DNA from: Opitutus sp.
GTDB taxonomy: Bacteria > Verrucomicrobiota > Verrucomicrobiia > Opitutales > Opitutaceae
NCBI GenBank assembly: GCA_024998815.1
Contig: JACEUQ010000001.1
Coordinates: 930,001-994,000, forward strand
Direction: 5' to 3'
DNA length: 64,000 nucleotides
The translations under genes and the position numbers were made by a program. Every line of letters starts with the position of its first letter. Positions within the stretch are counted from its first letter, which is position 1. Of this stretch, positions 16,190 to 24,613 are shown piece by piece. The notes under the pieces are model-generated. The model made no database searches. It had not been told where the DNA came from and worked only from the letters and a program-made list of their open reading frames with translations.

Positions 16190-18538
16190 TTAAACCTTCT
16201 CGACCGGAACCGGCGAGGCCGACTTTTCCGTCTCCTTCACCGCAAAACTGCGGCCGGTTAACTTCTCAATGAGGCTGATGCCAAAGAAGCCGTTCATCAT
16301 GTCGGCGCCGCCTCCACCCGCACCGCCGCCACCCCCGATTACGAGGTTTTCGGGGATGAGCTTGAGGGTGCCCGTGGCGATTTTTTCGACCACGCGGATC
16401 TGGCCAAACACGTCCTGGCCCATCGCCTGAACTTCGAGCCGGTAGGCTTCGGCGGTGGATTGGCCCTTGGCGAGAATGACCTCGGCCTCGGCGTTACCCA
16501 CCTTAGAGGTCGCTTCGGCTTCGGCCACGGCCGTCACCTTGGTCGCCTCGGCTTGGGCGTTGGCGCGCAGCTTGATCGCCTCAGACTCACCGGTGGCTTG
16601 CAGAATGGCCGCAGCCTTGGAGCCCTCGGCCTCCTTCACTTTACCCTCGGCCAAGTTCTTTTGGATTTCCACGTTGCGCTCGGATTCCACCACCTTCGGC
16701 TGCATGGCGGCCTGGGCGGTCGCATTTTCGAGGGCGCGGCGCTCGTCCTGCGCCTCTTTCTGCGTGGCGTAGGTTTTTTTCTCCTGCTCGGCGATCTGGC
16801 GGTCGGTCACCGTTTTGGTGAGCTCGGGCGGCAGCACCACGTCGGCGATGAGCGTATCCTTGGAATCGATATGGTGAACGCGAAGCACGTTATCGATGTG
16901 CATCTTGGCCTTTTCCTGAAGCTGCTTGCGCTCGGTGTACAGGTCGAGGGCCTTGATGTACTGGGCGGCGTTGCGGAAGTGCGAGCTGATGGCCGGCTCA
17001 AGCACCTGCGAGATCATGTTTTTCACCGAGCCCAGGTTGGCGATCACCTTGGGCGCGTTTTTCATCGGGATGTGGATGATCACACTCACGTCCATGTTGA
17101 CGTTAAAGGCGTCTGCTGTGCGCAGGGTGATCGTCTTGAGGCTGGAATCGAGCTCGTGGGCGCTGGAACGGTTGTCGGCCCAGTTGAGCAGAATCTGGGT
17201 GGTGGGCACGATATCGACCTTGAGGATCTTGGTGTTGAGCGGGTGTTTGCCGGGCTGGAGCGAGTCGGCCCAGATGCCCTTATAGCCGTTGGCGACGATT
17301 TTGGCGTTCACGGCTTCGTCGGTCAGGTCGGCGCCCTCGGCACCGACGTAGCTGGTGACCACGCCGCAGAAGCCGATGTCGACGCGGATCATCGGGGCTT
17401 TTTCGACCGAGGCGAACCACGGGTTGATGGCGTAATTGCCGGCGCGCAGCACGGGAATTTGCAGGCCCTTTTGACCGCCGGCGGAAAGGAAGGCGGCGGG
17501 ATCTTGGAAGTTGTTATGCGTGCCTAGGGGCAGTTCTTCGGCGGCGATCTTCGAGGAGTCGACGATGGGTTTACCCTCCAAGATGGTGACGATGCCGACC
17601 TGATCGGCCTCGATGTTGGTCCAGTCGACCACGCTGATGACCTTGAAGAGCGCCGGATTGATGCGGTAACGGCCGGGCATGAGCACGTCGAGTTGGCGGC
17701 CCTTTTCGCCACCGTTTTTAATAAACGCCTCGCCGTCGTAAAAGCTGTTATGGCCGTGAACCTTCAAGGCGAGCAGGCGGCCCTCGGGAATGCGGGCGCC
17801 ATCGGTGGCCTCGACCAAGCCGATCTGGCCGCCCTTGATCTCGGTGATGGGGCGCTTTTCGATGTGAAACAGGATGGTGTTGATGCGGTAAAAACCGGGC
17901 GTGAGAAACGAGATCTGCGGGCCCTTTTGGCCACCGTTGTCGATGAAGGCCTGGGCGTCCTGAAAGCTGTCGCAAACGACGGGCGAGCCAAAGTTGCCGC
18001 CGGCGCGAGTGACGGGCTGGCCGGCGATGGCCTCGACGTAGCCGACCTCGTTGTCGTCGATCATGATGGCGTCGACGATGGTGATCTCGAAAAGGGCGGG
18101 GTTAATCTTGTATTCGCCCTCGGGCAGGATGGCCAGCTGCGGGCCCTTTTCGCCGCCATTGCGCAGGAACGCTTCGCCGTCCTGGAACAGGTCGCAGGCG
18201 ATGCTTTTCGCCATGTAATTGCCCGAGGGAATGGGCGCGCCGGTGATGGCGCGCACCACGCCGACTTGGTTGGACGGAATCACCAAAAAGCGGTGTTTGC
18301 GGGTAAGGTAAAGAAACGGGATGAGGAGGTGAAAGCCGGGCCCGAGCACGCGTGCCTGCACGCCGACCTCGCTGCTTAACGCAACGGTTCGACCATCGGG
18401 CATCTGGCGGCCGAACCAGCGGCGCTCCAGCGTGACGATCTCGTCGCCACCAGCGATGGTGATCGAGTTGTAGAGCAGAATGAGCAGCGGAATGGCCAAC
18501 AGAATGTAGCCGAGGTTTTCTTCGATATAGGTGGGCAT
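16190..18538 (-). CDS. Flotillin-like SPFH protein with tandem N-terminal repeats
   Basis: From the ATG at 18538 (MPTYIEENLGYILLAIPLLI) the protein has 782 residues. It has one N-terminal membrane segment (about 8-25), then four full and one partial repeat of about 72 residues (roughly 95-450) with consensus VGxVxxxxGxPI...FxDxxAF..NGGxKGxQ..xLxxGxYxINPxLF, then an SPFH/band-7 domain (about 450-590), an Ala/Glu-rich coiled coil (about 590-725) and a glycine-rich stretch (IGGGGGAGGGGADM). Flotillins organise membrane microdomains and form cage-like oligomers. The longer frame reaching 18997 is only translated palindromic repeats. The repeat-SPFH-coil order recalls major vault protein; that resemblance is inference. 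Confidence 0.9.
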   Translation of the reverse strand: MPTYIEENLGYILLAIPLLILLYNSITIAGGDEIVTLERRWFGRQMPDGRTVALSSEVGVQARVLGPGFHLLIPFLYLTRKHRFLVIPSNQVGVVRAITGAPIPSGNYMAKSIACDLFQDGEAFLRNGGEKGPQLAILPEGEYKINPALFEITIVDAIMIDDNEVGYVEAIAGQPVTRAGGNFGSPVVCDSFQDAQAFIDNGGQKGPQISFLTPGFYRINTILFHIEKRPITEIKGGQIGLVEATDGARIPEGRLLALKVHGHNSFYDGEAFIKNGGEKGRQLDVLMPGRYRINPALFKVISVVDWTNIEADQVGIVTILEGKPIVDSSKIAAEELPLGTHNNFQDPAAFLSAGGQKGLQIPVLRAGNYAINPWFASVEKAPMIRVDIGFCGVVTSYVGAEGADLTDEAVNAKIVANGYKGIWADSLQPGKHPLNTKILKVDIVPTTQILLNWADNRSSAHELDSSLKTITLRTADAFNVNMDVSVIIHIPMKNAPKVIANLGSVKNMISQVLEPAISSHFRNAAQYIKALDLYTERKQLQEKAKMHIDNVLRVHHIDSKDTLIADVVLPPELTKTVTDRQIAEQEKKTYATQKEAQDERRALENATAQAAMQPKVVESERNVEIQKNLAEGKVKEAEGSKAAAILQATGESEAIKLRANAQAEATKVTAVAEAEATSKVGNAEAEVILAKGQSTAEAYRLEVQAMGQDVFGQIRVVEKIATGTLKLIPENLVIGGGGGAGGGGADMMNGFFGISLIEKLTGRSFAVKETEKSASPVPVEKV

Positions 18539-18742
18539 GGGAGGGGACGGATGGGAGCTGGACTCAGCGGAAAAGAACGACGCGGGAACATGCACGAGCC
18601 GGGCAACCATCGGCAATAGGGTTTTGATGGAGTGGAATTTAACCGGCCGATTCCGCGCAAGAAGCCGGGACCTGCTGAGAATGACATGCCAAGGGCTAGA
18701 TTGACGCATGCCGGTGATACCGAAGCGATCGGTGCCACGCGG

Positions 18743-18945
18743 CTGGTGGCCTTGCGCGTGAGCGCAGGGAGGGGGCCCCACCCGTTTCCCTGAGCTCACG
18801 CTCAAGGCCACCACCTGAATGCCCCTCATCGTAGCCTTGCGCGTGAGCGCAGGGTGTTTTGCCCCACCCGCATCCCTGAGCTCACGCTCAAGGCCACAAG
18901 GACTGTGTTCCCGAAGCGGGTGGCCTTGCGCGTGAGCGCAGGGAG
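18743..18945. repeat. REP/BIME-like array (three forward, two reverse units)
   Basis: Units GGCCTTGCGCGTGAGCGCAG alternate with the opposite unit CTGAGCTCACGCTCAAGGCC. Linkers such as GTTTTGCCCCACCCGCATCC and ACCACCTGAATGCCCC recur almost unchanged in the array at 37853. The block fills most of the 458-base gap upstream of the SPFH gene. Confidence 0.85.
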
Positions 18946-18996
18946 GTGTTAAACTAAAGGCCTCCGCTCGCCCGCTCGAACCCGATTTTACCGCCA

Positions 18997-19317
18997 CTAA
19001 GACGCGCTCGAACGCGGCGCGGCATTACCAGTCTTTTCGGACCTTGGCGGCGTGGCCAGCGTTTGACGGACCATCATCTGCGTGACTGCGGCGCGCGGTC
19101 GGGTAAAGGCCCAGCACCGCGTCCGCGCTTCCTCGAACACCGTCACCACCGTCTCAACCAAGGGGCAGCCCGCATCAACACACGGCGTCTCGGAAACGGT
19201 AACCACCGTGTCGTCACCCAGGCCGAGCGCGGCACGGGCCCAGCGTTTGACTGCGGCGGCCTGTTCGGGGTCAAGCGCCGCCTCCGGCGCACCCAATTCA
19301 GGGATAAAGCGGTGCAT
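18997..19317 (-). CDS. Conserved small protein with CxxxGCPxVET motif
   Basis: A 106-residue protein without signal peptide or membrane segment. The centre reads TVSETPCVDAGCPLVETVVT followed by a beta-strand-like VFEEARTRCWAFTRP. I recall small proteins with the CxDPGCPPVETV signature in many bacteria, often of unknown role, sometimes near P-loop metallochaperones; no such gene is seen here. The two cysteines might bind a metal, which is inference. It lies between the SPFH gene and the WD40 gene, on the same strand. Confidence 0.6.
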   Translation of the reverse strand: MHRFIPELGAPEAALDPEQAAAVKRWARAALGLGDDTVVTVSETPCVDAGCPLVETVVTVFEEARTRCWAFTRPRAAVTQMMVRQTLATPPRSEKTGNAAPRSSAS

Positions 19318-19420
19318 AGTCAGGCAAGCTCAACGCCACTATATCCATTAGACGAGTGGGTAGTAACATGGATTTCATCGAATCCGACACATCGCCAACA
19401 GCAACGCCACACATCGGATT

Positions 19421-19500
19421 TTTAGCCGCGAAAGATCGCAGAGATCGCATAGAAATACAGTGATTGTTCTTTGCGCTCCTTGCGTTCTTTCGCGGCTAAA
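19421..19500. repeat. Extragenic dyad with TTTAGCCGCGAAAGA arms
   Basis: Arms TTTAGCCGCGAAAGA at 19421 and TCTTTCGCGGCTAAA ending at 19500 are exact complements, with an imperfect inner part (GATCGCAGAGATCGCA against TGCGCTCCTTGCG). A looser relative lies at 22262-22335. Confidence 0.75.
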
Positions 19501-19553
19501 CTGCCGTGGTTTTATCCGGCACGTTAACTGTTACTGCCTGCTAGGTGCGCCGA

Positions 19554-20594
19554 TCACGCCTCGCACTTGAGCACGTAAACCACGCCCTTTTCGCTGCCGA
19601 CGGCGAGCAGCGTGTCGTCGGGGGACCAGGATAACTTGGTGGCGGGGGTGGGCATTTTTATGGTGGCGCGCAACGGCTTGGGCCGCTCGGGACTCCAGAT
19701 TTGCACTACGCCGTCGACGCTCGCCGTCGCCAACAGGCCGTGGGAGTTCTGAAACGCCACCGCGCAGACCTTGGCGTCGTGCGGCAACATCACGGGCTCG
19801 CGCCCCTCGGGCCCCCCACCGGTGCAATCCCACAAGCAGGCGTCCTCGCCGCCGCCGGTGGCCAACCAGTGCGATTCACGGTCAAAGGAGAGCTCTTTCA
19901 CCTTGCTCTCGTAGCCACTCATGTGGAACTCGTCATTCTGCTCGGGCAACCACAGGTGGACGCTCGGATCCTGGTTGCCGGAAACCAGCCAGCGGTTGTC
20001 GGGCGACCACACCAAAGCGTGGATACCGTTAGCATAAGCGAATTCCTTTTGGGCGATAAAATCGTCGGCATCCCATAGGCAAACGCCGCCAAAATAGGCT
20101 GACGCGAGGCAACCGCCTGCGGGTTGCCAAGCGATCGCGCTCAGGGTTTTGGGCGCGGGGGCGAACGCATGCAGCGTGGAGCCATCGGCGCGCAGCAGCG
20201 TGAGCTGACGGCCGGCGGCGACGGCGAGGATAGGCGCAGCGGACGGCAGACCTTCGACATTGGCCGACTGCTTCGAAACGGGCCGCCAAGCGAGGTGCTC
20301 AATCCAGGCCCCGCCGACCTCGGCCGAAGCGGTGTGTTGCCCGCTCGCGGCGTCCCAAAATTTGACCTTCGAGTCCTGGCCACCGGTGGCGAGCAGCGGC
20401 TGCGAGGGATGCCAGGCGAGGCAATTGGTGCCGTCGTCATGGCCGGGCAAATCGGTGCGTGCTCCCGCGGCGGCGGTGAACAGGGAAACTGGGCCGGAGG
20501 AGGCAGCGGCGGCGAGCAGGGAGCCATCGGCGGCCCAAGCGAGGTCGATCACGTAGTCGTCGAGCTGTGCAGCCCAGTGTTTGGTAAGTTGCAT
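19554..20594 (-). CDS. WD40-repeat beta-propeller protein
   Basis: A 346-residue protein made almost wholly of WD40 repeats, about seven blades, for instance LAWHPSQPLLATGGQDSKVK followed by FWD, LVWSPDNRWLVSGNQDPSVH followed by LW, and AFQNSHGLLATASVDGVVQI followed by W. There is no signal peptide and no extra domain, so it is probably a cytoplasmic scaffold or binding protein. It is divergent from the M42 peptidase gene and follows no recognisable operon. Its partner cannot be read from the sequence. Confidence 0.92.
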   Translation of the reverse strand: MQLTKHWAAQLDDYVIDLAWAADGSLLAAAASSGPVSLFTAAAGARTDLPGHDDGTNCLAWHPSQPLLATGGQDSKVKFWDAASGQHTASAEVGGAWIEHLAWRPVSKQSANVEGLPSAAPILAVAAGRQLTLLRADGSTLHAFAPAPKTLSAIAWQPAGGCLASAYFGGVCLWDADDFIAQKEFAYANGIHALVWSPDNRWLVSGNQDPSVHLWLPEQNDEFHMSGYESKVKELSFDRESHWLATGGGEDACLWDCTGGGPEGREPVMLPHDAKVCAVAFQNSHGLLATASVDGVVQIWSPERPKPLRATIKMPTPATKLSWSPDDTLLAVGSEKGVVYVLKCEA

Positions 20595-20749
20595 GAGATG
20601 AACCCAAGTGAGCGCGGCGCGCCCGCACGTGCAAGGACGGAAGCCCCCGGCCCTTGGGTTGCATGAAGCTGCGCCACTTGGGGCGCGAAGGGCCCGGCTC
20701 GCTGTTTTTCCGCTTTGCCTCGCTGCCTTTGCCGGTGTGGCATGCAGCC

Positions 20750-21817
20750 ATGTCGAACTACAAAGCCCCGTCGTTTCTCGTCGATTTGCTCCACGCCCGC
20801 TCGCCCTCCGGGGCTGAATTCGAGGCCCAAAAGGTGTTCGATCATTACGTCAAACCCGCCGCCTCGACTTATGCCAAAGACGCCATGGGCAATCGTATCG
20901 CCACGCTCAATCCCAAGGGCGATCCGGTGCTCATGCTCGCCGGCCACATGGATGAACTCGGCCTCATCATCACCTACGTCAACAAGGACGGTTTTATCTA
21001 TTTTGACACCATCGGCGGCCACGACCGCACCGTCATTTCCGGTCGCCGGGTGGTTATCCAGACCGCCAATGGCCCGATCAAGGGCGTAACCGGCAAACGG
21101 GCCATCCACCTGATGGACGACGCCGACCGCAAGAAGGTCCCCGAGATTCATGAGATCTGGATCGACATCGGGGCGCGCTCCAAAAAAGAGGCGCTGGAAC
21201 GCGTCGAGATCGGCGACACGGTGACCTACGACCACGAGTTCGAACTGATCCATGGCAGCGTTGGAACCGCCCGCGCCTTTGACAACAAGGTGGGCGCCTA
21301 CGTCGTCGGCGAGACGCTCATTCGCCTCGCTGCGGCCAAGAAAAAACTGGCCGCTAAACTGGTTGCCGTGGCAACCGCGCAGGAGGAAATCGGCACGCGT
21401 GGGGCCATCACGGCAGCCTATGCGGTTAACCCGCACATCGCGCTCGCCGTCGATGTCGGCCATGCGACCGACCACCCCGATTGTGACCCGCGCAAGTTTG
21501 GTGAGACCAAACTCGGTGGCGGCCCGATCATCTGCCGTGGACCCAACATCAACCCGCTGGTTTACGAGCGCTTGGTGAAGGCCGCCAAAAAACTCAAAAT
21601 CCCCTATCAACTCGAGGCCGACCCGCGCCCCACCGGAACCGATGCGCGCGCGATCCAGGTTGGCCGCTCCGGCATCGCCACGGGTTTGGTGAGCATCCCG
21701 CTGCGCTACATGCACACGCCGAGCGAAGTCGTGGACCTCGAAGACGTGGAGCGCACGGTGCAATTGTTCGTCGAGTTCGCCCTTGAGTTGAAAGCCGGCG
21801 AGTACCTGCACTGGTAA
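20750..21817 (+). CDS. M42-family metal-dependent aminopeptidase
   Basis: A cytosolic di-metal peptidase of 355 residues that forms large complexes in relatives and removes N-terminal residues from peptides. I start at the ATG at 20750 (MSNYKAPSFLVDLLHARS); the frame reaches back to 20654 but that part looks non-coding. Metal and catalytic landmarks are LAGHMDELGLIITYV, AFDNKVGAYVVGET, TAQEEIGTRGA (the Glu pair), AVDVGHATDHPDCDP and IPLRYMHTPSEVVDLEDVE. All expected residues are present. The gene stands alone, and a long antisense frame on the minus strand is a shadow. Confidence 0.95.
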   Translation: MSNYKAPSFLVDLLHARSPSGAEFEAQKVFDHYVKPAASTYAKDAMGNRIATLNPKGDPVLMLAGHMDELGLIITYVNKDGFIYFDTIGGHDRTVISGRRVVIQTANGPIKGVTGKRAIHLMDDADRKKVPEIHEIWIDIGARSKKEALERVEIGDTVTYDHEFELIHGSVGTARAFDNKVGAYVVGETLIRLAAAKKKLAAKLVAVATAQEEIGTRGAITAAYAVNPHIALAVDVGHATDHPDCDPRKFGETKLGGGPIICRGPNINPLVYERLVKAAKKLKIPYQLEADPRPTGTDARAIQVGRSGIATGLVSIPLRYMHTPSEVVDLEDVERTVQLFVEFALELKAGEYLHW

Positions 21818-22130
21818 TGCGCCGTGGCAAAGTGACCGCTACGGCGGCGGCCACTTGGGGAGAGAGGAAGTGACACCCCACCTGTGCCGTGCGCCCAAAG
21901 GCTCGAGAACCTTTTGCGATTAGGTGGGCTCCTCCGGATGGCTTCGTGCTTTCCGATTTACGGCCTAGCACTCTCCCACCCGTTCCGGATCCCGTATTTT
22001 ATCAAAGGCAAAGAGCAGTTATTGAAAGCACCTCGAACACTGCAGGGTGTCACGGCCCAACGTAGGAGCCACCACCGCTCCGTCAATGGCCATCCCCGGT
22101 GCCCCGCCGAAAGCCCATAGGCCTTCGATC

Positions 22131-22413
22131 TTGTGTCATTTTGTGGTTTTTGTGGCCAATGGCGACGAGCCGATTAACGCAGGATCTAACCTGTTTTTAA
22201 CTCAAAGATCGCCAATCCACGCAGTGCAGAGCCATCCACCTCGCCCCCAACAACGGAGGGTGGCCGCAAAGAGGCACAAACGGCGCAAAAAACGGAGTGC
22301 CCCCTTTTTGCGACTTATGCGATTTTTTGCGGCTAAATCCCCCGTTTTTTAACTCCCGGGGTGGGATTGGGCGGGTTGGTTTTGTGTCATCTCGTGTTTT
22401 TTGTGGCCAATGG
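22131..22413 (+). repeat. Two 32-bp direct repeats in a gene-free region
   Basis: TTGTGTCATTTTGTGGTTTT at 22131 and TTGTGTCATCTCGTGTTTTT at 22382 both continue into TTGTGGCCAATGG. Between them (22262-22335) is an imperfect dyad with GGCCGCAAAG and CTTTTTGCGG-type arms. The whole gap 21818-22537 (720 bases) has no gene I can support. Confidence 0.6.
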
Positions 22414-22537
22414 GTTGGGGGCTACCCACCGATAACGTCGAAGAACCCGCAGGAGGCTCTGAACATTAAGGTGGCTGCGGCGTTCGCCTTTTTCCTTACT
22501 CGGTGCACCCCACACCGCCGCAGCCGTTTAAAACTCG

Positions 22538-23629
22538 ATGCTACCGCCCCCTACCCCGCCCGATCCCATCGGCCATGCCCTGCTAGCCGAGCGCCTCGCC
22601 GCCCTGCCCCACGTGCTGGCCGCCATGATCAGGCGCGGCCCCGCGCCGTTGCGCCCGGCCACCCGCGCCTCCCGGCGCTTCATCATCACCGGCACCGGCA
22701 GCTCGGAAGCGCATGCGCGTTACCTGACGATGCTGCTTAACCTCCACACCGACCGCGCCGCCGCTTACCTACCGCTTTCGGGTTTCACCCTGGCCGAGCC
22801 GGCCTGCTTCGCGGGCGCAACCCTGGTGGTATTTTCCCAGGGCGTTTCACCCAACGCCCAAATCGCGCTGCGACGCCGGGGGGATTTCGCCCATTGCGTA
22901 CTGTTCACCGCCACCACGCCCTCCGCCGCACGCGCGGCCGGAAAACCCGACCGCGCCGCACTGCTCCAGTCCATCCTAGATGCAGGCGGCGAAATCATCG
23001 AATTCCCCCTGGCCGAGGAATACACCACCTTGATCCGCTTTGTCGGCCCCATGGCCGGCTACCTGGCCGCCCTCCAATTCGCCGCAACCCTCGACGGCAG
23101 CCGCCTGCAACTGCCCACTCTGGGCGAAATTCTTCCCCTGCTGGAGGAACGCCCGCCGACGGAGCTGCTGACGGCGATGAAGCGCTTGCCCAGCGCGTTC
23201 TCGGCCGGCTTTAACTTGGTCACCGCCGCGCCCATCTCTGATTACGCCCAAAACCTGGCCTGCAAGTTTATGGAAGGCGTGTACTGGCCGTGCCCGCCGA
23301 TCAGCGATTTTTTGCAATTTGCCCACGGCCCCTTTCAGGAAATGAACGCGCACCCCAAGCCGGTGGTCATCCTGCAAGGCGGCGCGGCGGTTGAGTCCGA
23401 GATGGTCGAACGCAGCGTGCGCATGCTGCGCGAAGTGGGGCTGCACGCGTTTGTGATCCGCGTGGAGGGCGCGGCGTTGCACTCCATTTTCGGTTTTGAA
23501 GCGGCGCTCAATGCCCTGGTTTTCGAGGTGATGGTCCACCTGCGCGTGGACCAAATCAACTGGCCCGGCAAAGGCCGCGACGACCTGCTCTACGGCTTCT
23601 GCCCCGATCTGGCGCAGCCTAACCCCTGA
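22538..23629 (+). CDS. SIS-domain phosphosugar-binding protein
   Basis: A 363-residue protein with two sugar-isomerase (SIS) domains, as in the isomerase half of GlmS or AgaS-type proteins. The first has RRFIITGTGSSEAHARYLTM and LVVFSQGVSPNAQIAL; the second has CKFMEGVYWPCPPISDFLQF and QEMNAHPKPVVILQGG. No glutaminase domain precedes it. It probably binds or isomerises a phosphorylated amino sugar; the substrate is unknown. It stands alone on the plus strand. The start is ATG at 22538, where the frame becomes coding-like. Confidence 0.85.
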   Translation: MLPPPTPPDPIGHALLAERLAALPHVLAAMIRRGPAPLRPATRASRRFIITGTGSSEAHARYLTMLLNLHTDRAAAYLPLSGFTLAEPACFAGATLVVFSQGVSPNAQIALRRRGDFAHCVLFTATTPSAARAAGKPDRAALLQSILDAGGEIIEFPLAEEYTTLIRFVGPMAGYLAALQFAATLDGSRLQLPTLGEILPLLEERPPTELLTAMKRLPSAFSAGFNLVTAAPISDYAQNLACKFMEGVYWPCPPISDFLQFAHGPFQEMNAHPKPVVILQGGAAVESEMVERSVRMLREVGLHAFVIRVEGAALHSIFGFEAALNALVFEVMVHLRVDQINWPGKGRDDLLYGFCPDLAQPNP

Positions 23630-23762
23630 GCCGCCCCAAGGACAAAACCCGGCGTTACCTTCGCCACTTGCCTCACTTGGAGAAACCCACGAACCTCCGC
23701 ATCCACTTGTTTTAACTAGGAGTTACCCGTTAACAAACTGCCCGTCTCCCCCTTTTTTGCAT

Positions 23763-24464
23763 ATGAGTTCTCACTCCGCCAACGACTCCGCCCAGACCCA
23801 CGATGCCCAGCTGCTGGCACGCGTCGCCCAAGGCGAACAAACCGCCCTCGGCGAACTCTACGACCGCTGGAGCCTGCCACTGCAAGCCCTCGCCGCCCCA
23901 GTGCTTAAAGACCCCGCCCAACTCGAAGACGTCCTGCATAACACGTTCATCACCCTCTGGGAAAAAGCAGGCGACTTCGATCCTACCCAAGGGTCGGCCT
24001 ACGACTGGGCGGCCACCTGGGTTCGCGCCAACTCGGTTCCTGCAAACGCGGGGCCCGATGCCGCCACCGCAGCTCGCCCGCAACTCACCCCATCCCTCGA
24101 TCTCGCGCCGCCCTCAGCAGCCCTTCGCGCCCGCATCCTCAACTCTGCGGTGCCGCTCCCTGCCGAGGTTCGTCACCTGCTCCCCTTCCCCACTCCGCCC
24201 GCGTGGCTTGGCTGGGGCTTCGCCGCCGTGTTCAGTTTGGCCGCCATTTTCTTTGCCGCCAAAAGCTTCAACGTCCGCAACGAGCTGCAAGCCGCGCTTG
24301 AGTCAGAGCGCATGGCCCGCCTCGAGGCGGGCACGCTGAAAAACCTGCTCGAGGCCGAACGCATCCTTTCACGCGCCCAACTGGAGCGCCTGCTCGCCGC
24401 CGACCGGCTTAACGCCGAGTTGCGCGCACAGGTCAATCGGGGCGCACAACCCGCGCCGCGCTAG
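23763..24464 (+). CDS. Hybrid of ECF sigma-factor region 2 and RskA-type anti-sigma membrane part
   Basis: A 233-residue protein from the ATG at 23763. Residues about 15-90 match sigma-70 region 2 of SigK-type ECF factors (DAQLLARVAQGEQTALGELY, then ALAAPVLKDPAQLEDVLHNT, then FDPTQGSAYDWAATWVRAN). Sigma region 4 is missing. The chain passes straight into a Pro/Ala linker with LAPPSAALRARILNSAVP, one transmembrane helix (LGWGFAAVFSLAAIFFAAK) and a helical tail, as in the second half of RskA-type anti-sigma factors. SigK and RskA genes are normally adjacent, so an in-frame deletion that fused them is the simplest explanation. It is unlikely to work as a normal sigma factor. Confidence 0.75.
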   Translation: MSSHSANDSAQTHDAQLLARVAQGEQTALGELYDRWSLPLQALAAPVLKDPAQLEDVLHNTFITLWEKAGDFDPTQGSAYDWAATWVRANSVPANAGPDAATAARPQLTPSLDLAPPSAALRARILNSAVPLPAEVRHLLPFPTPPAWLGWGFAAVFSLAAIFFAAKSFNVRNELQAALESERMARLEAGTLKNLLEAERILSRAQLERLLAADRLNAELRAQVNRGAQPAPR

Positions 24465-24497
24465 AGCGCGCTTAAATTTGATCTGTAGCCGTTTAAA

Positions 24498-24554
24498 GTA
24501 GCGCAGACTTCCAGTCTGCTCCGAGCACGAATGCAGACTGGAAGTCTGCGCTAC
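24498..24554. repeat. Extragenic palindrome (GTAGCGCAGACTTCC family, copy 2)
   Basis: GTAGCGCAGACTTCCAGTCT at 24498 and its exact complement ending at 24554 form a 22-bp perfect stem with a 13-nt loop. It lies between the convergent sigma hybrid and RluD-type genes and could also act as a bidirectional terminator. Relative of 11241-11295. Confidence 0.85.
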
Positions 24555-24613
24555 TTATACTGAAATTGAACGCGCCCCGTGCGCCCCGCGCGCAGCGGGG
24601 CCTCAAGCGCGAA

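Noticed and set aside
16460-17527. A 355-residue plus-strand open frame
   Set aside because: Antisense to the SPFH and coiled-coil part of the flotillin-like gene; glycine/histidine-rich shadow composition.
18539-18997. A 153-residue N-terminal extension of the SPFH protein
   Set aside because: It is translated from palindromic repeats (for example repeated CGLERELRDAGG-like text) and the real start MPTYIEENL precedes a membrane anchor.
19318-19377. A tRNA-like stretch with a D-arm look (TAATGGATATAGTG on the minus strand)
   Set aside because: No GTTCRA T-loop, no matching acceptor stem and no anticodon stem could be formed.
20549-21811. A 420-residue open frame on the minus strand
   Set aside because: It is the antisense shadow of the M42 peptidase gene, whose metal-binding motifs are intact; the minus-strand frame has no recognisable domain.
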